From: Salinimicrobium xinjiangense DSM 19287
GTDB lineage: Bacteria > Bacteroidota > Bacteroidia > Flavobacteriales > Flavobacteriaceae
Length of the DNA stretch: 64,000 bases
Direction of reading: 5' to 3'
Assembly: GCF_000423585.1 (NCBI RefSeq)
Contig: NZ_AUIG01000021.1
Span: forward strand, 31,139 to 95,138
Shown: one piece after another, positions 26,138 through 34,194 of the stretch
Layout of the letters: the number at the start of each line of letters is the position of its first letter
How positions within the stretch are numbered: the stretch's first letter is position 1
Notes under the pieces: generated by a model
Told to the model about the DNA's origin: nothing
Seen by the model: the letters and a program-made list of their open reading frames with translations, nothing else
The model's database searches: none
Made by a program: the position numbers and the translations under genes

Positions 26138-26285
26138 CGACAATTTTCCCTTTTGGGTAAAATATCCTCCGTTTTACAGTTCACCGGTATTGCTCTCCTG
26201 TTGGTGAAAAACAATTAATCTAACACATGTCCCGACGGTGATACTGCCACCAGGAGTCGGTTTCTCCTAGTTAGGGTGTACAATC
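26138..26285 (-). ncRNA. Candidate structured RNA or structured 3' UTR
   Basis: No protein frame fits here, yet the segment is full of paired arms. 26232-26260: CCGAC-GGTG / CACC-GTCGG with a four-base AGGA bulge that can pair with TCCT at 26265-26268. 26171-26212: TTCACC/GGTGAA extended by GTTT/AAAC, with ACAG beside the stem complementary to CTGT in the loop. 26143-26163: ATTTTCCC/GGGTAAAAT. The terminator at 26104-26137 follows directly, on the minus-strand reading. Length and arrangement fit either an independent small RNA (~170 nt) or a processed 3' UTR of the PepSY-like gene. I do not recognise the family. Confidence 0.5.
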
Positions 26286-26291
26286 TAAAGA

Positions 26292-26648
26292 CTACTTCTC
26301 ATCGTAAGCCTTATCTTTCTTTTTGTCTTTATCAATCCAGTTTCCCTGGGCATCTGCATAAAGCTCTTTTTCCTCCCCTTCGGCAGTAGTTACCTTAAGT
26401 TTGAATTTTTGTTCTCCTTCATGTTCCTTTACATGAGCTTCTGCGATTGTAGCACCGGCAAAGTCACGTTCTACGGCCTGTTGTACCTCAGCAGGTAATT
26501 CCTGAATTTCAATTTGCCTGAAATCATCCTGTACTCGCTGTTCTACAGTTGCATCAACTTCAACCTGTGCTACCTCCTGGGCGGAAATGGTTTGAGCTGA
26601 AAATAACATTGCTGATGCTGCTACTACGCTAAGACATATCTTTTTCAT
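26292..26648 (-). CDS. Secreted PepSY-like protein
   Basis: A 118-residue exported protein: signal peptide (1-23, ending ISAQ), then an acidic domain with VEVDATVEQRVQDDFRQIEIQELPAEVQQAV and a following strand-rich segment FKLKVTTAEGEEKELYADAQGNWI. This helix-then-sheet pattern fits the PepSY-like (putative beta-lactamase-inhibitor-like) family common in Bacteroidota. It ends in a Lys/Asp-rich tail. The function is unknown; similar genes often occur near two-component systems, and here the two-component pair lies 250 bases downstream. The structured segment and terminator follow its stop. Confidence 0.7.
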   Translation of the reverse strand: MKKICLSVVAASAMLFSAQTISAQEVAQVEVDATVEQRVQDDFRQIEIQELPAEVQQAVERDFAGATIAEAHVKEHEGEQKFKLKVTTAEGEEKELYADAQGNWIDKDKKKDKAYDEK

Positions 26649-26839
26649 AGTTCTAAGTTTTAAAAGTTTAATTTGTTTTAGTTCGTTTGTTTGAGAATAC
26701 TATTGGAAAAAGTGAGCCATTTTTTCACCTTTACATTCAAACCCCTGTAAAACAAAGGGATTAACTTTTATTTTAGAAATGAAAATGCGTAGAACGGGAA
26801 ATCTTTTCCCCAGATTTATGTAGAAATTTTCCCCAGATC

Positions 26840-27244
26840 TTACTCTTTTAAAGGATCTTTTCGGGAAGATTTCTTTTTTGAAAGCTTCTTTTTCTCCCTT
26901 AGCCGCTTCAGTTTTGCAGCTTTTGAAGGTTTAGTTTTCTTTCGGGGCTTAGGTTTTTTAAGAGACTCTTTAATAAGATCAAGAAATCTTTGAGTGACAA
27001 TTTCTTTATTCTTGTGCTGACTTCTGGATTCGTCACATTGAAGAATAAGTTCCCCGGAATTGGTAATACGGGACTGGAGTTTCCCGGCAATTCTCTCTTT
27101 TTCTTCTTCAGAAAGCCCGAGGGAATCCTGAAGCATAAAGTGGAGCTCGACCTTAGAGGCAACCTTATTCACATTTTGTCCTCCTGCACCCGAACTCCTT
27201 ACCGCTTTATAATCAGCTTCCTGTATGAGCTGTTTTTCATCCAC
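26840..27244 (-). CDS. arfB: Alternative ribosome-rescue peptidyl-tRNA hydrolase ArfB
   Basis: A 134-residue stand-alone release-factor-like protein. The catalytic GGQ is at residues 21-23 (SSGAGGQNVNK); the tail from about residue 92 onward is very Lys/Arg-rich (KKPKPRKKTKPSKAAKLKR), which in ArfB/YaeJ enters the mRNA channel of stalled ribosomes. It hydrolyses peptidyl-tRNA on non-stop complexes. It is the last gene of the minus-strand operon and begins one base after the DUF4301 stop. Confidence 0.93.
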   Translation of the reverse strand: MDEKQLIQEADYKAVRSSGAGGQNVNKVASKVELHFMLQDSLGLSEEEKERIAGKLQSRITNSGELILQCDESRSQHKNKEIVTQRFLDLIKESLKKPKPRKKTKPSKAAKLKRLREKKKLSKKKSSRKDPLKE

Positions 27245-28795
27245 TTATTTTACCTGATGTGAAGGTTTAAGAAGATCTGCCACTGTTTTTACCGGATTGA
27301 AGGTTTCAACCGGAACTTCAACAAACACAGTATTCCATCCAGCCATAGCTCCATTCCACAGGCCGGGAAGTTCAAGGGCTTTTAGTTCTTTTCCGTCTTT
27401 TGTTTTACCGGCAATAAAGCTGGTTTCCTCGTCTATAAATTCTGAAAGATCAAATTTTTCTCCCATGTAGTTTTTAAAAGAACTAACTATGTCTACCGGA
27501 TTAAAATGCGTGGCCTCCTGTGCAATTTTACTTTGCTGATAGTTTTCGTGGTCTATTTGAGAACTTTCTACAATCTGAAGAGATATCTCTCCATTTTTAT
27601 GAGTGACCCAGAAAGGACCACCTCCGGGCTCTCCCTCGTTTTTCACCATTCCACAAACTCTGATGGGACGGTTAAGGAGTTTTTTTATAGTAGCTGTTTT
27701 CTCCTCTTTTTGAAGTTCGTCAAAATTTATACTTAAACCGGCATTGAGTTCCTCCTGAAGAAAATGCACCATTTGCTGAAGTTGCTCATCCCGGGTTTCA
27801 GTTTCAAGCTCCTTCAAATATTTAAAACTCTTCTCCTGTAGTCCAAGCAACTTACCGGCTAACATCCTCTTATAGGATGCCAAGAGTTCCCGATTGCGCG
27901 GAGTAACCACGTTGTCAATATTTTTGATAAAAACGAGGTCCGCATCCTGGTCGTTCAGGTTCCTGATCAATGCCCCATGCCCACCGGGCCTGAAAAATAT
28001 TTCGCCGTTTTCATCCCTGAAAGGTTCATTTTCCTTTGTAACCGCAACAGTATCGGTTTTTGGATCCTGGTATGAATAGGTGACCTCAAAATTATGCCCG
28101 GTTTCTTTCTGAAGCCGTGGCACCACCTCTTTAACCTCCTGTTCAAATTTTTCCCTGTGCTCTTCAGAAACTGTGAAATGTACACGCACCTTCTTATTGG
28201 AGGCAGCATAATCTACAGCCTCTACGAGATGCTCTTCCACGGCAGTAGCAAGATGATCTCCATATTTGTGGAACGGCACCAGTCCCTTTGGCTGGTCACC
28301 CAGGTTGAGACCATCTTCCTCAAGCATATATTTCACAAAAAGGTAATTCTTTTGATCTTCAGAAAGATTCTCAAAGTCTTTTTCTGTCCGGGAAATTCTT
28401 TCTATTAAGCTTTCATAAAATGGGAGATCTTTTATCCTGCCAAAAAACACTTCAAGGTTTCTGTCATTTTTACGGTCGATATAGTCTTCTAAAGAATCAT
28501 TACCGGGATCAAATTCCCTGAGCAGGTTGTAGAATGCCTTAAACATTCGGGTGGCGGCACCCGAGGCAGGAACAAATTTGATTATTCCCAAACCATCCCT
28601 GCGGGAGTCGTAATACTCTGAAAGTTTTTTACGGTCATCTTCAGAAATGACCTGAATTCCGTTTTTTACGGTGGCCGCCTCCCTGATATTGACCACTACA
28701 TTGCCTCTTCTAAAAATTTCTATTTGCTGTTGTACTTTTTCGGGAGTGATTCCTTTTTTTTGGATCTGTGAGATATCCTTTTCGCTAAAGTTCAA
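27245..28795 (-). CDS. DUF4301 family protein
   Basis: A 516-residue cytoplasmic protein matching DUF4301 from the FVPASGAATRMFKAF segment near residue 75 and the FRPGGHGALIRNLNDQDADLVFIKNIDNV segment near 285. The latter resembles the GxG...N/D-x-D pattern of sugar-nucleotidyltransferase-like folds, so a nucleotidyltransferase role is a reasonable inference but has not been shown. It overlaps the NadR-like kinase gene by 11 bases and abuts arfB, so it is part of the operon. Confidence 0.88.
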   Translation of the reverse strand: MNFSEKDISQIQKKGITPEKVQQQIEIFRRGNVVVNIREAATVKNGIQVISEDDRKKLSEYYDSRRDGLGIIKFVPASGAATRMFKAFYNLLREFDPGNDSLEDYIDRKNDRNLEVFFGRIKDLPFYESLIERISRTEKDFENLSEDQKNYLFVKYMLEEDGLNLGDQPKGLVPFHKYGDHLATAVEEHLVEAVDYAASNKKVRVHFTVSEEHREKFEQEVKEVVPRLQKETGHNFEVTYSYQDPKTDTVAVTKENEPFRDENGEIFFRPGGHGALIRNLNDQDADLVFIKNIDNVVTPRNRELLASYKRMLAGKLLGLQEKSFKYLKELETETRDEQLQQMVHFLQEELNAGLSINFDELQKEEKTATIKKLLNRPIRVCGMVKNEGEPGGGPFWVTHKNGEISLQIVESSQIDHENYQQSKIAQEATHFNPVDIVSSFKNYMGEKFDLSEFIDEETSFIAGKTKDGKELKALELPGLWNGAMAGWNTVFVEVPVETFNPVKTVADLLKPSHQVK

Positions 28796-29363
28796 TTTGT
28801 TTATTTTTTAATTCGTCAATAATCCTGATAGCTGCCTGAAACCGCTGTTGCAGGTTTCCACGCAACACCCGGTAGGGCAAATCATTTTCATCAAGGGTAT
28901 TTTTGAATCTGGCAAACATCATATCCCGCTGCAGGGGCCGGTCGCGCAGATCGTCTTCAACCCAGGGAACGTCAATATACGTTAAAAAATAGAGATCATA
29001 TTGAGCCTTTAACGCATGTTTAAGAAGTAAAGGTTCTACAAATTCGTTGTAGTAAGCCTTGGAATAAACCACCAGTTCCAGAAGATTGGTATCGCAAAAA
29101 AGGAGCTCGTTAGCCACTGCTGCTTCTTTGTTCTCAAGACTCATCTGCCCCTTTGCAATGTGCATTAGATCATGAGGTTCACAGGCTTTTCTTTCCTCAT
29201 CCCACTTTAGCTGCAGGTACTCCCGCATATATTCGGGTACCCACCGGGTTTCATAGTGTTTTGCCAGCATTCTTGCCAGAGTGGTTTTCCCCGTGGATTC
29301 GGGACCAAAAAGCACAATTTTTAAGAGGTCACGTGACCGCCGCTGCTCAAGCTCTTCTTCCAT
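28785..29363 (-). CDS. NadR-like nucleoside/vitamin kinase (P-loop)
   Basis: A 192-residue P-loop kinase of the NadR C-terminal-domain type. The Walker A motif GPESTGKTT is at residues 20-28, followed by the WVPEYMREYL helix and LLFCDTNLLELVVYSK (Walker B-like Asp). In NadR the domain phosphorylates nicotinamide riboside. Here the neighbours are a PnuC-type transporter and a thiamine-binding protein, so the substrate could be nicotinamide riboside or thiamine. Its start overlaps the transporter gene by 43 bases, which signals coupled translation. Confidence 0.85.
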   Translation of the reverse strand: MEEELEQRRSRDLLKIVLFGPESTGKTTLARMLAKHYETRWVPEYMREYLQLKWDEERKACEPHDLMHIAKGQMSLENKEAAVANELLFCDTNLLELVVYSKAYYNEFVEPLLLKHALKAQYDLYFLTYIDVPWVEDDLRDRPLQRDMMFARFKNTLDENDLPYRVLRGNLQQRFQAAIRIIDELKNKQIEL

Positions 29364-29956
29364 GTTTTATATCCATAAACTGCTATAATTGTAAAAAGCA
29401 GGTATTGAAAACTTGTAAATGTAAGACCCTTATAGAAGTATAGCGGAACAGAAATAATGTCTCCCACGATCCAGTAGATCCAGTTTTCAAGTTTTTTCTT
29501 TGCCATTAACCACATTCCAACAAAGAAAATTGCGGTGGTTACAGTATCAACATATGCAGTCCAGTTATCCCACTTGTCAAAATAATCATAGACCCCAAAA
29601 GTGAACAGCAATGTAAGCACAAAAATTAAGAGGCTCCAAAAATGCTCTTTTTGAGTAGCCTTTGTTATGGGAATAAAATGAATGGCGTCAACCTTCCTTG
29701 TCCATACATACCATCCATAAATGCTCATGCTAAAGTAGTAGAAGTTGATCATCATGTCTCCCAGGAGTTCCCATTGCCACAGGAGGTAAACAAATATTGC
29801 CGTACTTATTATACCCGTGGGATAGACCAGGATATTTTCCTGTTTCGAGAACCAGACAGAAAGAAAGCCGAAGATCACCGCAATGATCTCCAGGATAATA
29901 AAAAGTGTAGGATAATCTGAATACTGTTGAAAAAAGAAATCAAAAATCGGCTGCAT
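29321..29956 (-). CDS. PnuC-family vitamin transporter (NR or thiamine)
   Basis: A 211-residue polytopic membrane protein with about seven hydrophobic helices. Family features include the NFYYFSMSIYGWYVW helix, the DYFDKWDNWTAYVDTVTT segment and KLENWIYWIVGDIISVPLYFYKG, which match PnuC transporters for nicotinamide riboside and their thiamine-specific relatives (PnuT). Sequence alone does not settle the substrate. The upstream gene encodes a thiamine-binding-type protein (17-base overlap) and a TPP riboswitch controls a receptor 8 kb away, which favours thiamine; the NadR-like kinase favours nicotinamide riboside. Confidence 0.88.
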   Translation of the reverse strand: MQPIFDFFFQQYSDYPTLFIILEIIAVIFGFLSVWFSKQENILVYPTGIISTAIFVYLLWQWELLGDMMINFYYFSMSIYGWYVWTRKVDAIHFIPITKATQKEHFWSLLIFVLTLLFTFGVYDYFDKWDNWTAYVDTVTTAIFFVGMWLMAKKKLENWIYWIVGDIISVPLYFYKGLTFTSFQYLLFTIIAVYGYKTWKKSLSSGGHVTS

Positions 29957-30200
29957 AGTCGCTTCTGTTTCCTTTCACAATTTTCATACTTAGCAACACA
30001 TGATCTGAAGCCTGAAAAGTTTCTTTTACTTCTTCCGTAAGGAATTCCATCACCTTATCATATTCACCATACACCTGGGTGCTCAGCGGATTTTCCATTA
30101 CCGTTAATCCCGAACTTCGGAGTTTCTTAATAAAAGCTTTGATAGGTGCTTCAAAGTCATCCTGAAGCGGAGTGAGCGCAAGTTCTACAGAAATTTGCAT
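29940..30200 (-). CDS. Thiamine-binding-type protein (MTH1187/YkoF-like)
   Basis: An 86-residue ferredoxin-like-fold protein of the thiamine-binding (former DUF77) family: MQISVELALTPLQDDFEAP, then the SSGLTVMENPLSTQVYGEYDKVMEFL segment. Relatives bind thiamine or hydroxymethylpyrimidine-like ligands. The ATG at 30200 is chosen since a longer frame from 30323 adds a 41-residue non-conserved tail overlapping pcrB. It overlaps pnuC by 17 bases. The ligand is inferred from the family. Confidence 0.82.
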   Translation of the reverse strand: MQISVELALTPLQDDFEAPIKAFIKKLRSSGLTVMENPLSTQVYGEYDKVMEFLTEEVKETFQASDHVLLSMKIVKGNRSDYAADF

Positions 30201-30285
30201 GTTTTTAGTTTTTGTCTCCTCAAAATTAGGAAGATTAGGACGTAAAAAAGGACTTTTTGGAAAATTTTGCTCCTTCTGAAGGATT

Positions 30286-30993
30286 TTACAGGAAAAATGA
30301 ACCGTTTTCGAAGGCTGTACCAATTACTACCATTGCCGCACCTGCTTTATATGCCGCCTCCAATTGATGAGTATTTTTTATTCCTCCACCCACAACTACC
30401 GGAAGTCCTGTGGCCTCTTTGACCGCTTTTATAATTCCGGGAGCAACAGGATTTATGGCGCCGCTACCGGCCTCGAGGTAGATAAGCTGTTTCCCGGAAA
30501 ACTTTCCTGCCAGGGCTGTATCTACTATTACCTGCGGCTCATTTTGGCAAAGCGGTTTAGTGCCGCTCACTTTTTGTACCGCACATACCTTTCCCCCATC
30601 AATGAGAAGATAGGCCGTGGGTATTACTTCCAGCTGAGTGCTGCGTATTACCGGGACCGACCGCAGCTGCTGACCAATCAGATATTCTGGATTTCTTCCC
30701 GATAACAGGCTTAGAAAGAGTAAAGCATCTGCCGCAGCCGATATTTGTTGATGGTCACCGGGAAACAAAACAACCGGAAGACCGGTTTCAGCCTTGACTG
30801 AAACAACACAGGACTGAAGCTCTTCTGCAGTAGCAGTGCTGCCGCCAATAAAAATATGGGTTGTTATCGCAGGGATCTTCCGTAGAAACTCTTTTGTGCT
30901 TTGGCGATCAAATTTTTCAGGATCAATAAGAACTGCGAGCATTTTTATGCCTTCCGTTGCTTTTCCTTTAATATCCTGTAGCACCATCTCCAT
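30286..30993 (-). CDS. pcrB: Geranylgeranylglyceryl/heptaprenylglyceryl phosphate synthase-type protein
   Basis: A 235-residue TIM-barrel prenyltransferase of the PcrB/GGGPS family, which transfers a prenyl group from a prenyl diphosphate to sn-glycerol-1-phosphate. Seen here: LAVLIDPEKF, THIFIGGSTATAEE, VVLFPGDHQQIS, the LIYLEAGSGA strand-loop that binds phosphate, and VVVGGGIKNTHQLEAAYKAGA at the end of the barrel. In archaea this makes the ether-lipid core; bacterial members make archaeal-type ether intermediates of unclear role. The start overlaps the stop of the PPTase gene. The chain length of the substrate cannot be told. Confidence 0.92.
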   Translation of the reverse strand: MEMVLQDIKGKATEGIKMLAVLIDPEKFDRQSTKEFLRKIPAITTHIFIGGSTATAEELQSCVVSVKAETGLPVVLFPGDHQQISAAADALLFLSLLSGRNPEYLIGQQLRSVPVIRSTQLEVIPTAYLLIDGGKVCAVQKVSGTKPLCQNEPQVIVDTALAGKFSGKQLIYLEAGSGAINPVAPGIIKAVKEATGLPVVVGGGIKNTHQLEAAYKAGAAMVVIGTAFENGSFFL

Positions 30994-31637
30994 TAAGAAG
31001 GTGTATCCATTTTTTTCAAGGTATATACACAGGTAAAACCTTCAAATTCCAGGAATTCAAATTCATACCAGCTCGTTTTGCCGTTAAAGGTGATCTTACC
31101 CGTAGTTCGGTTTTGATCAAAATCGAAGTCGGTGATATTAATATGCTGCAAAAAGCTCACTTTCGGCTGCGCATATAGTTTGTAAACGGCCTCTTTTGCC
31201 CCCCATACAATAGTGAGTTTTCTAATAAGAGCATCAAAATTTGCAAGAGTACGATATTCTTCAATGGGAGTGAATTTATGCGCGATCAACAGGATCTTAT
31301 CCCTTTGTTTTTCAATGTCTATCCCCACTTCCCGATCGCTAATGATAATTCCGGAAAAATTAAAGGAATGAGTAATGGAAATACATTTACCGTCCCTGAG
31401 GTGAGGTTTTCCCGCCTCATCATAGTAGAGGTCATGATCTGTATATCCCGCTTCGGCCAGCAGGTGTCTTACGCTCATAAAACCCCGCCTGTGGAGTTCG
31501 CTTTTCATGCCGTCCACTCTTTTCCTGCAGTGTGGAGTCAAATCAATCCCATCACTCAGACTCTCCAATGACTCTTCTATCTTCCAAATGAGGACATTAG
31601 TTGCAGGATTTATTGTTATTCTTTTGTAAAGGGGCAT
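30993..31637 (-). CDS. 4'-phosphopantetheinyl transferase
   Basis: A 214-residue Sfp/AcpT-type transferase that moves phosphopantetheine from CoA to carrier-protein Ser residues. The two signature segments are VGIDIEKQRDK and WGAKEAVYKLYAQPK (the W-x-x-K-E-A motif with metal-binding Asp and Glu). It is of the two-subdomain, mid-length type. It heads the seven-gene minus-strand operon and is divergent from ahcY. The acyl-carrier or other carrier target is not evident in this window. Confidence 0.92.
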   Translation of the reverse strand: MPLYKRITINPATNVLIWKIEESLESLSDGIDLTPHCRKRVDGMKSELHRRGFMSVRHLLAEAGYTDHDLYYDEAGKPHLRDGKCISITHSFNFSGIIISDREVGIDIEKQRDKILLIAHKFTPIEEYRTLANFDALIRKLTIVWGAKEAVYKLYAQPKVSFLQHINITDFDFDQNRTTGKITFNGKTSWYEFEFLEFEGFTCVYTLKKMDTPS

Positions 31638-31658
31638 AAAAAACTCTTAGATATTCTG

Positions 31659-31666
31659 TACTTTTG
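31659..31666 (+). promoter_or_regulatory. -7 promoter box of ahcY
   Basis: TACTTTTG matches TAnnTTTG and lies 32 bases before the ATG. No -33 TTG at the usual distance. No SAH riboswitch-like sequence was seen in the 61-base intergenic region. Confidence 0.4.
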
Positions 31667-31698
31667 CACTTCTTAAAACTGTAATCAAATATAACAAT

Positions 31699-33015
31699 AT
31701 GTCAACGAAAACGGTACCTTATACCAAGTATAAAGTTAAAGATATTTCCCTTGCAGACTGGGGGAGAAAAGAAATAGAACTGGCCGAGGCCGAAATGCCG
31801 GGTCTTATGTCACTGCGTGAGGAATATGGAGCAGAGCAGCCTTTAAAGGGTGCAAGAATCGCAGGATGCCTTCACATGACCATCCAAACTGCAGTTTTAA
31901 TTGAAACTTTGGTCGCTCTTGGAGCAGAAGTCACCTGGAGTTCATGCAATATTTTCTCTACACAGGATCAGGCTGCAGCTGCAATTGCTGCTGCGGGTAT
32001 TCCGGTGTATGCCTGGAAAGGAATGACCGCCGAAGAGTTTGACTGGTGTATAGAGCAAACCCTTTTCTTTGGAGAAGAGCGTAAGCCACTTAACATGATC
32101 CTTGATGATGGAGGTGACCTTACTAATATGGTACTGGATAAATATCCTGAACTGGCCGAAGGAATTAAAGGTCTTTCCGAAGAAACCACTACCGGAGTGC
32201 ACAGGCTTTATGAGCGCATGAAAAATGGAACGCTTCCAATGCCTGCGATCAATGTTAACGATTCTGTGACCAAGTCTAAATTCGATAATAAGTACGGTTG
32301 TAGAGAGAGTGCTGTTGATGCGATTCGTCGCGCTACAGATGTGATGCTCGCCGGAAAGAGAGTTGTAGTATGTGGTTATGGAGACGTAGGTAAAGGTACT
32401 GCTGCTTCCTTTAGAGGAGCAGGTTCTATCGTGACCGTTACAGAAATTGATCCTATTTGTGCCTTACAGGCTGCAATGGACGGGTTTGAAGTTAAAAAAC
32501 TTGAAACTGTTCTTCCAAAAGCAGACATCGTGATCACCACTACAGGCAATAAAGATATAGTTCGCGCAGAACATTTTAAGGCCATGAAGGATAAGACCAT
32601 TGTCGCCAACATTGGCCATTTCGATAACGAAATCCAGGTAGCCTGGTTAAATGAAAACTACGGGAACACTAAAAATGAGATCAAACCTCAGGTAGATAAA
32701 TATACTATCGATGGTAAGGATATTATTCTTTTGGCTGAAGGCCGCCTTGTAAACCTTGGCTGCGCTACAGGACACCCAAGTTTTGTAATGAGTAATTCCT
32801 TTACGAACCAGACTTTAGCTCAAATCGAACTATGGAAGAATACAGATCAATATGAGAATAAGGTCTACATGCTTCCGAAGCATCTGGATGAAAAGGTAGC
32901 TGCACTCCACCTGGAAAAGATCGGTGTGGAATTAACAGAACTCACCGAAGAACAAGCCCAATATATCGGAGTAACCGTAGAAGGTCCTTTTAAACCGGAA
33001 TACTATAGATATTAG
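31699..33015 (+). CDS. ahcY: Adenosylhomocysteinase
   Basis: Hydrolyses S-adenosylhomocysteine to adenosine and homocysteine, removing the inhibitory by-product of methylation. The 438-residue protein has the [16 protein letters not shown] segment, the NAD-binding [17 protein letters not shown], and the C-terminal KYYRY-like end (FKPEYYRY) that caps the partner subunit's cofactor. It is a typical tetramer-type family member. A tandem heptamer array begins at the G of its stop codon. Confidence 0.98.
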   Translation: MSTKTVPYTKYKVKDISLADWGRKEIELAEAEMPGLMSLREEYGAEQPLKGARIAGCLHMTIQTAVLIETLVALGAEVTWSSCNIFSTQDQAAAAIAAAGIPVYAWKGMTAEEFDWCIEQTLFFGEERKPLNMILDDGGDLTNMVLDKYPELAEGIKGLSEETTTGVHRLYERMKNGTLPMPAINVNDSVTKSKFDNKYGCRESAVDAIRRATDVMLAGKRVVVCGYGDVGKGTAASFRGAGSIVTVTEIDPICALQAAMDGFEVKKLETVLPKADIVITTTGNKDIVRAEHFKAMKDKTIVANIGHFDNEIQVAWLNENYGNTKNEIKPQVDKYTIDGKDIILLAEGRLVNLGCATGHPSFVMSNSFTNQTLAQIELWKNTDQYENKVYMLPKHLDEKVAALHLEKIGVELTELTEEQAQYIGVTVEGPFKPEYYRY

Positions 33016-33063
33016 TACTGAGTACTGAGTACTGAGTATTGAGTATTGAGTATTGAGTATTGA
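33015..33063. repeat. Tandem heptamer array: three GTACTGA then four GTATTGA
   Basis: Seven head-to-tail 7-bp units starting at the last base of the ahcY stop codon; unit 1-3 read GTACTGA, unit 4-7 read GTATTGA. A trailing GTA follows. Confidence 0.9.
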
Positions 33064-33098
33064 GTAGGAGATTTTTAATCTGCCCTGTATTCATTATT

Positions 33099-33130
33099 CC
33101 TTATACCTTATACCTTATACCTTATACCTT
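33099..33130. repeat. Tandem heptamer array: four CCTTATA units
   Basis: Four full CCTTATA units and a partial fifth, 35 bases after the GTATTGA array. Same unit length, different sequence. Confidence 0.9.
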
Positions 33131-33131
33131 T

Positions 33132-33174
33132 AAAAATCCTCTTCAAAAATGACATTTTTGAAGAGGATTTTTTT
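33132..33174. terminator. Bidirectional terminator, ahcY / DUF2007
   Basis: A perfect 19-bp stem (AAAAATCCTCTTCAAAAAT and complement) around a three-base loop with T-runs on both strands. The DUF2007 stop codon lies in the T-run. Confidence 0.9.
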
Positions 33175-33391
33175 ATGAAAAGCCACGGGCTTTTAGCAAT
33201 TCACGGGCTTTCTCCTGTTGATCTTCGGTAACCTGCACCCGCATTCCTGTAATACCAAGACCGGCAATGCCAGAGGCACTGTCTGTCGCCATATCTGAAG
33301 TTTGGTAGTGAATTCCATTTTCTTCGAGCAGATTCCGGATGATCGAAATCTTAAAAGAATCCGGACTGTTGTAGATAGTGACAAATTTCAT
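33173..33391 (-). CDS. DUF2007 small signal-type protein
   Basis: A 72-residue protein of the DUF2007 family (ferredoxin-like, putative signal-transducing): FVTIYNSPDSFKISIIRNLLEENGI at the start, and MRVQVTEDQQEKARELLKARGF at the end, the typical 'vxvxxedxxxAxxll' strand-helix. The biochemical role of DUF2007 is unknown. It is one of four DUF2007-type genes in this window and lacks the transmembrane or zinc-ribbon additions of the others. Confidence 0.82.
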   Translation of the reverse strand: MKFVTIYNSPDSFKISIIRNLLEENGIHYQTSDMATDSASGIAGLGITGMRVQVTEDQQEKARELLKARGFS

Positions 33392-33449
33392 AATGAGAGT
33401 TTACTGATTGAGTTGGAAGATAATAAAATATCACAGATACACCTTCACA

Positions 33450-33482
33450 AAAAAAGCCTCCGGAAATTCCGAAGGCTTTCTG
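33450..33482 (-). terminator. Terminator of the DUF3332 gene
   Basis: On the minus strand a GCCTTCGGAA/TTCCGGAGGC-type stem (one wobble) is followed by seven U, just past the DUF3332 stop. Confidence 0.75.
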
Positions 33483-33498
33483 TAAGAACATGAATCGG

Positions 33499-34077
33499 TT
33501 ATTTACTACTTGCCAACATACATTCTTCATAAAGAGCGATCTTTCCATTTAGAATGGCCAGACCTTCTTCCTTTGAAGCGTGATGATTGATCCTCACTTC
33601 TTCTCCATCGGGCAAATACACGATGTAAAATCCTTCCTCATAAGAGGAAAGCTTGATCTTCTTTCCGTCTTTAACAGCATTCCATGAGCTATCTGAAGGA
33701 TCAAATACCATTTTAAGTTCCTTCCCTTCTCTCTCCCCAGAAAGCACCTTAATATTGATCTCATTTTTAGTGGCGATCATTTCATATGTCACCCCTTCCT
33801 TTTCGATAAGCTGTTTCTCAACTTCACCTTCATTCATGGCAATGGGATTTGAACCGGACCAGAATTCCACCAGATTAAAAATAAATACATCCCCTGCATA
33901 GAAAAGAGGATAAATTGGAATAATATTCAATCCCCAGAAAATAGCATTATTTACAAATTTATTGTCGGCCACATTTTCATTCCAGTCTCTAAGGCCATTC
34001 CAGGCACTAAAAGAGCCTAAACAACTGGTACTTAAAAAAGCTAGTGACATTACTGAACACATAAGTAATTTTCTCAT
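33499..34077 (-). CDS. DUF3332 family lipoprotein
   Basis: A 192-residue exported lipoprotein: signal with lipobox ending at Cys19 (FLSTSC), then the conserved SFSAWNGLRDWN and NAIFWGLNIIPIYPLFYAGDVFIFNLVEFWSG segments typical of DUF3332, with a hydrophobic hairpin about residues 45-75. The remainder is a beta-rich soluble domain. The function is unknown. It is monocistronic with its own terminator. Confidence 0.82.
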   Translation of the reverse strand: MRKLLMCSVMSLAFLSTSCLGSFSAWNGLRDWNENVADNKFVNNAIFWGLNIIPIYPLFYAGDVFIFNLVEFWSGSNPIAMNEGEVEKQLIEKEGVTYEMIATKNEINIKVLSGEREGKELKMVFDPSDSSWNAVKDGKKIKLSSYEEGFYIVYLPDGEEVRINHHASKEEGLAILNGKIALYEECMLASSK

Positions 34078-34194
34078 AATTAATTTAATTTTAGTTAGTT
34101 ACATCAAATTAAAGAAAAAATGGAAACTCTGACCTTCTCAGGCAAAAATATAAATGCTAAAGTTTTCGAAATTTTCTACGGATTGTTTTAAAAA

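Noticed and set aside
26161..26285. Considered a cobalamin, FMN or SAM riboswitch because of GGTG and GCCACC words.
   Set aside because: None of their conserved cores is present, and there is no downstream gene in the plus-strand direction; reported instead as an unassigned structured segment.
33099..33174. The CCTTATA array next to an inverted repeat resembled a CRISPR leader or a phage attachment site.
   Set aside because: Units are 7 bp without spacers, and the inverted repeat is a plain bidirectional terminator.
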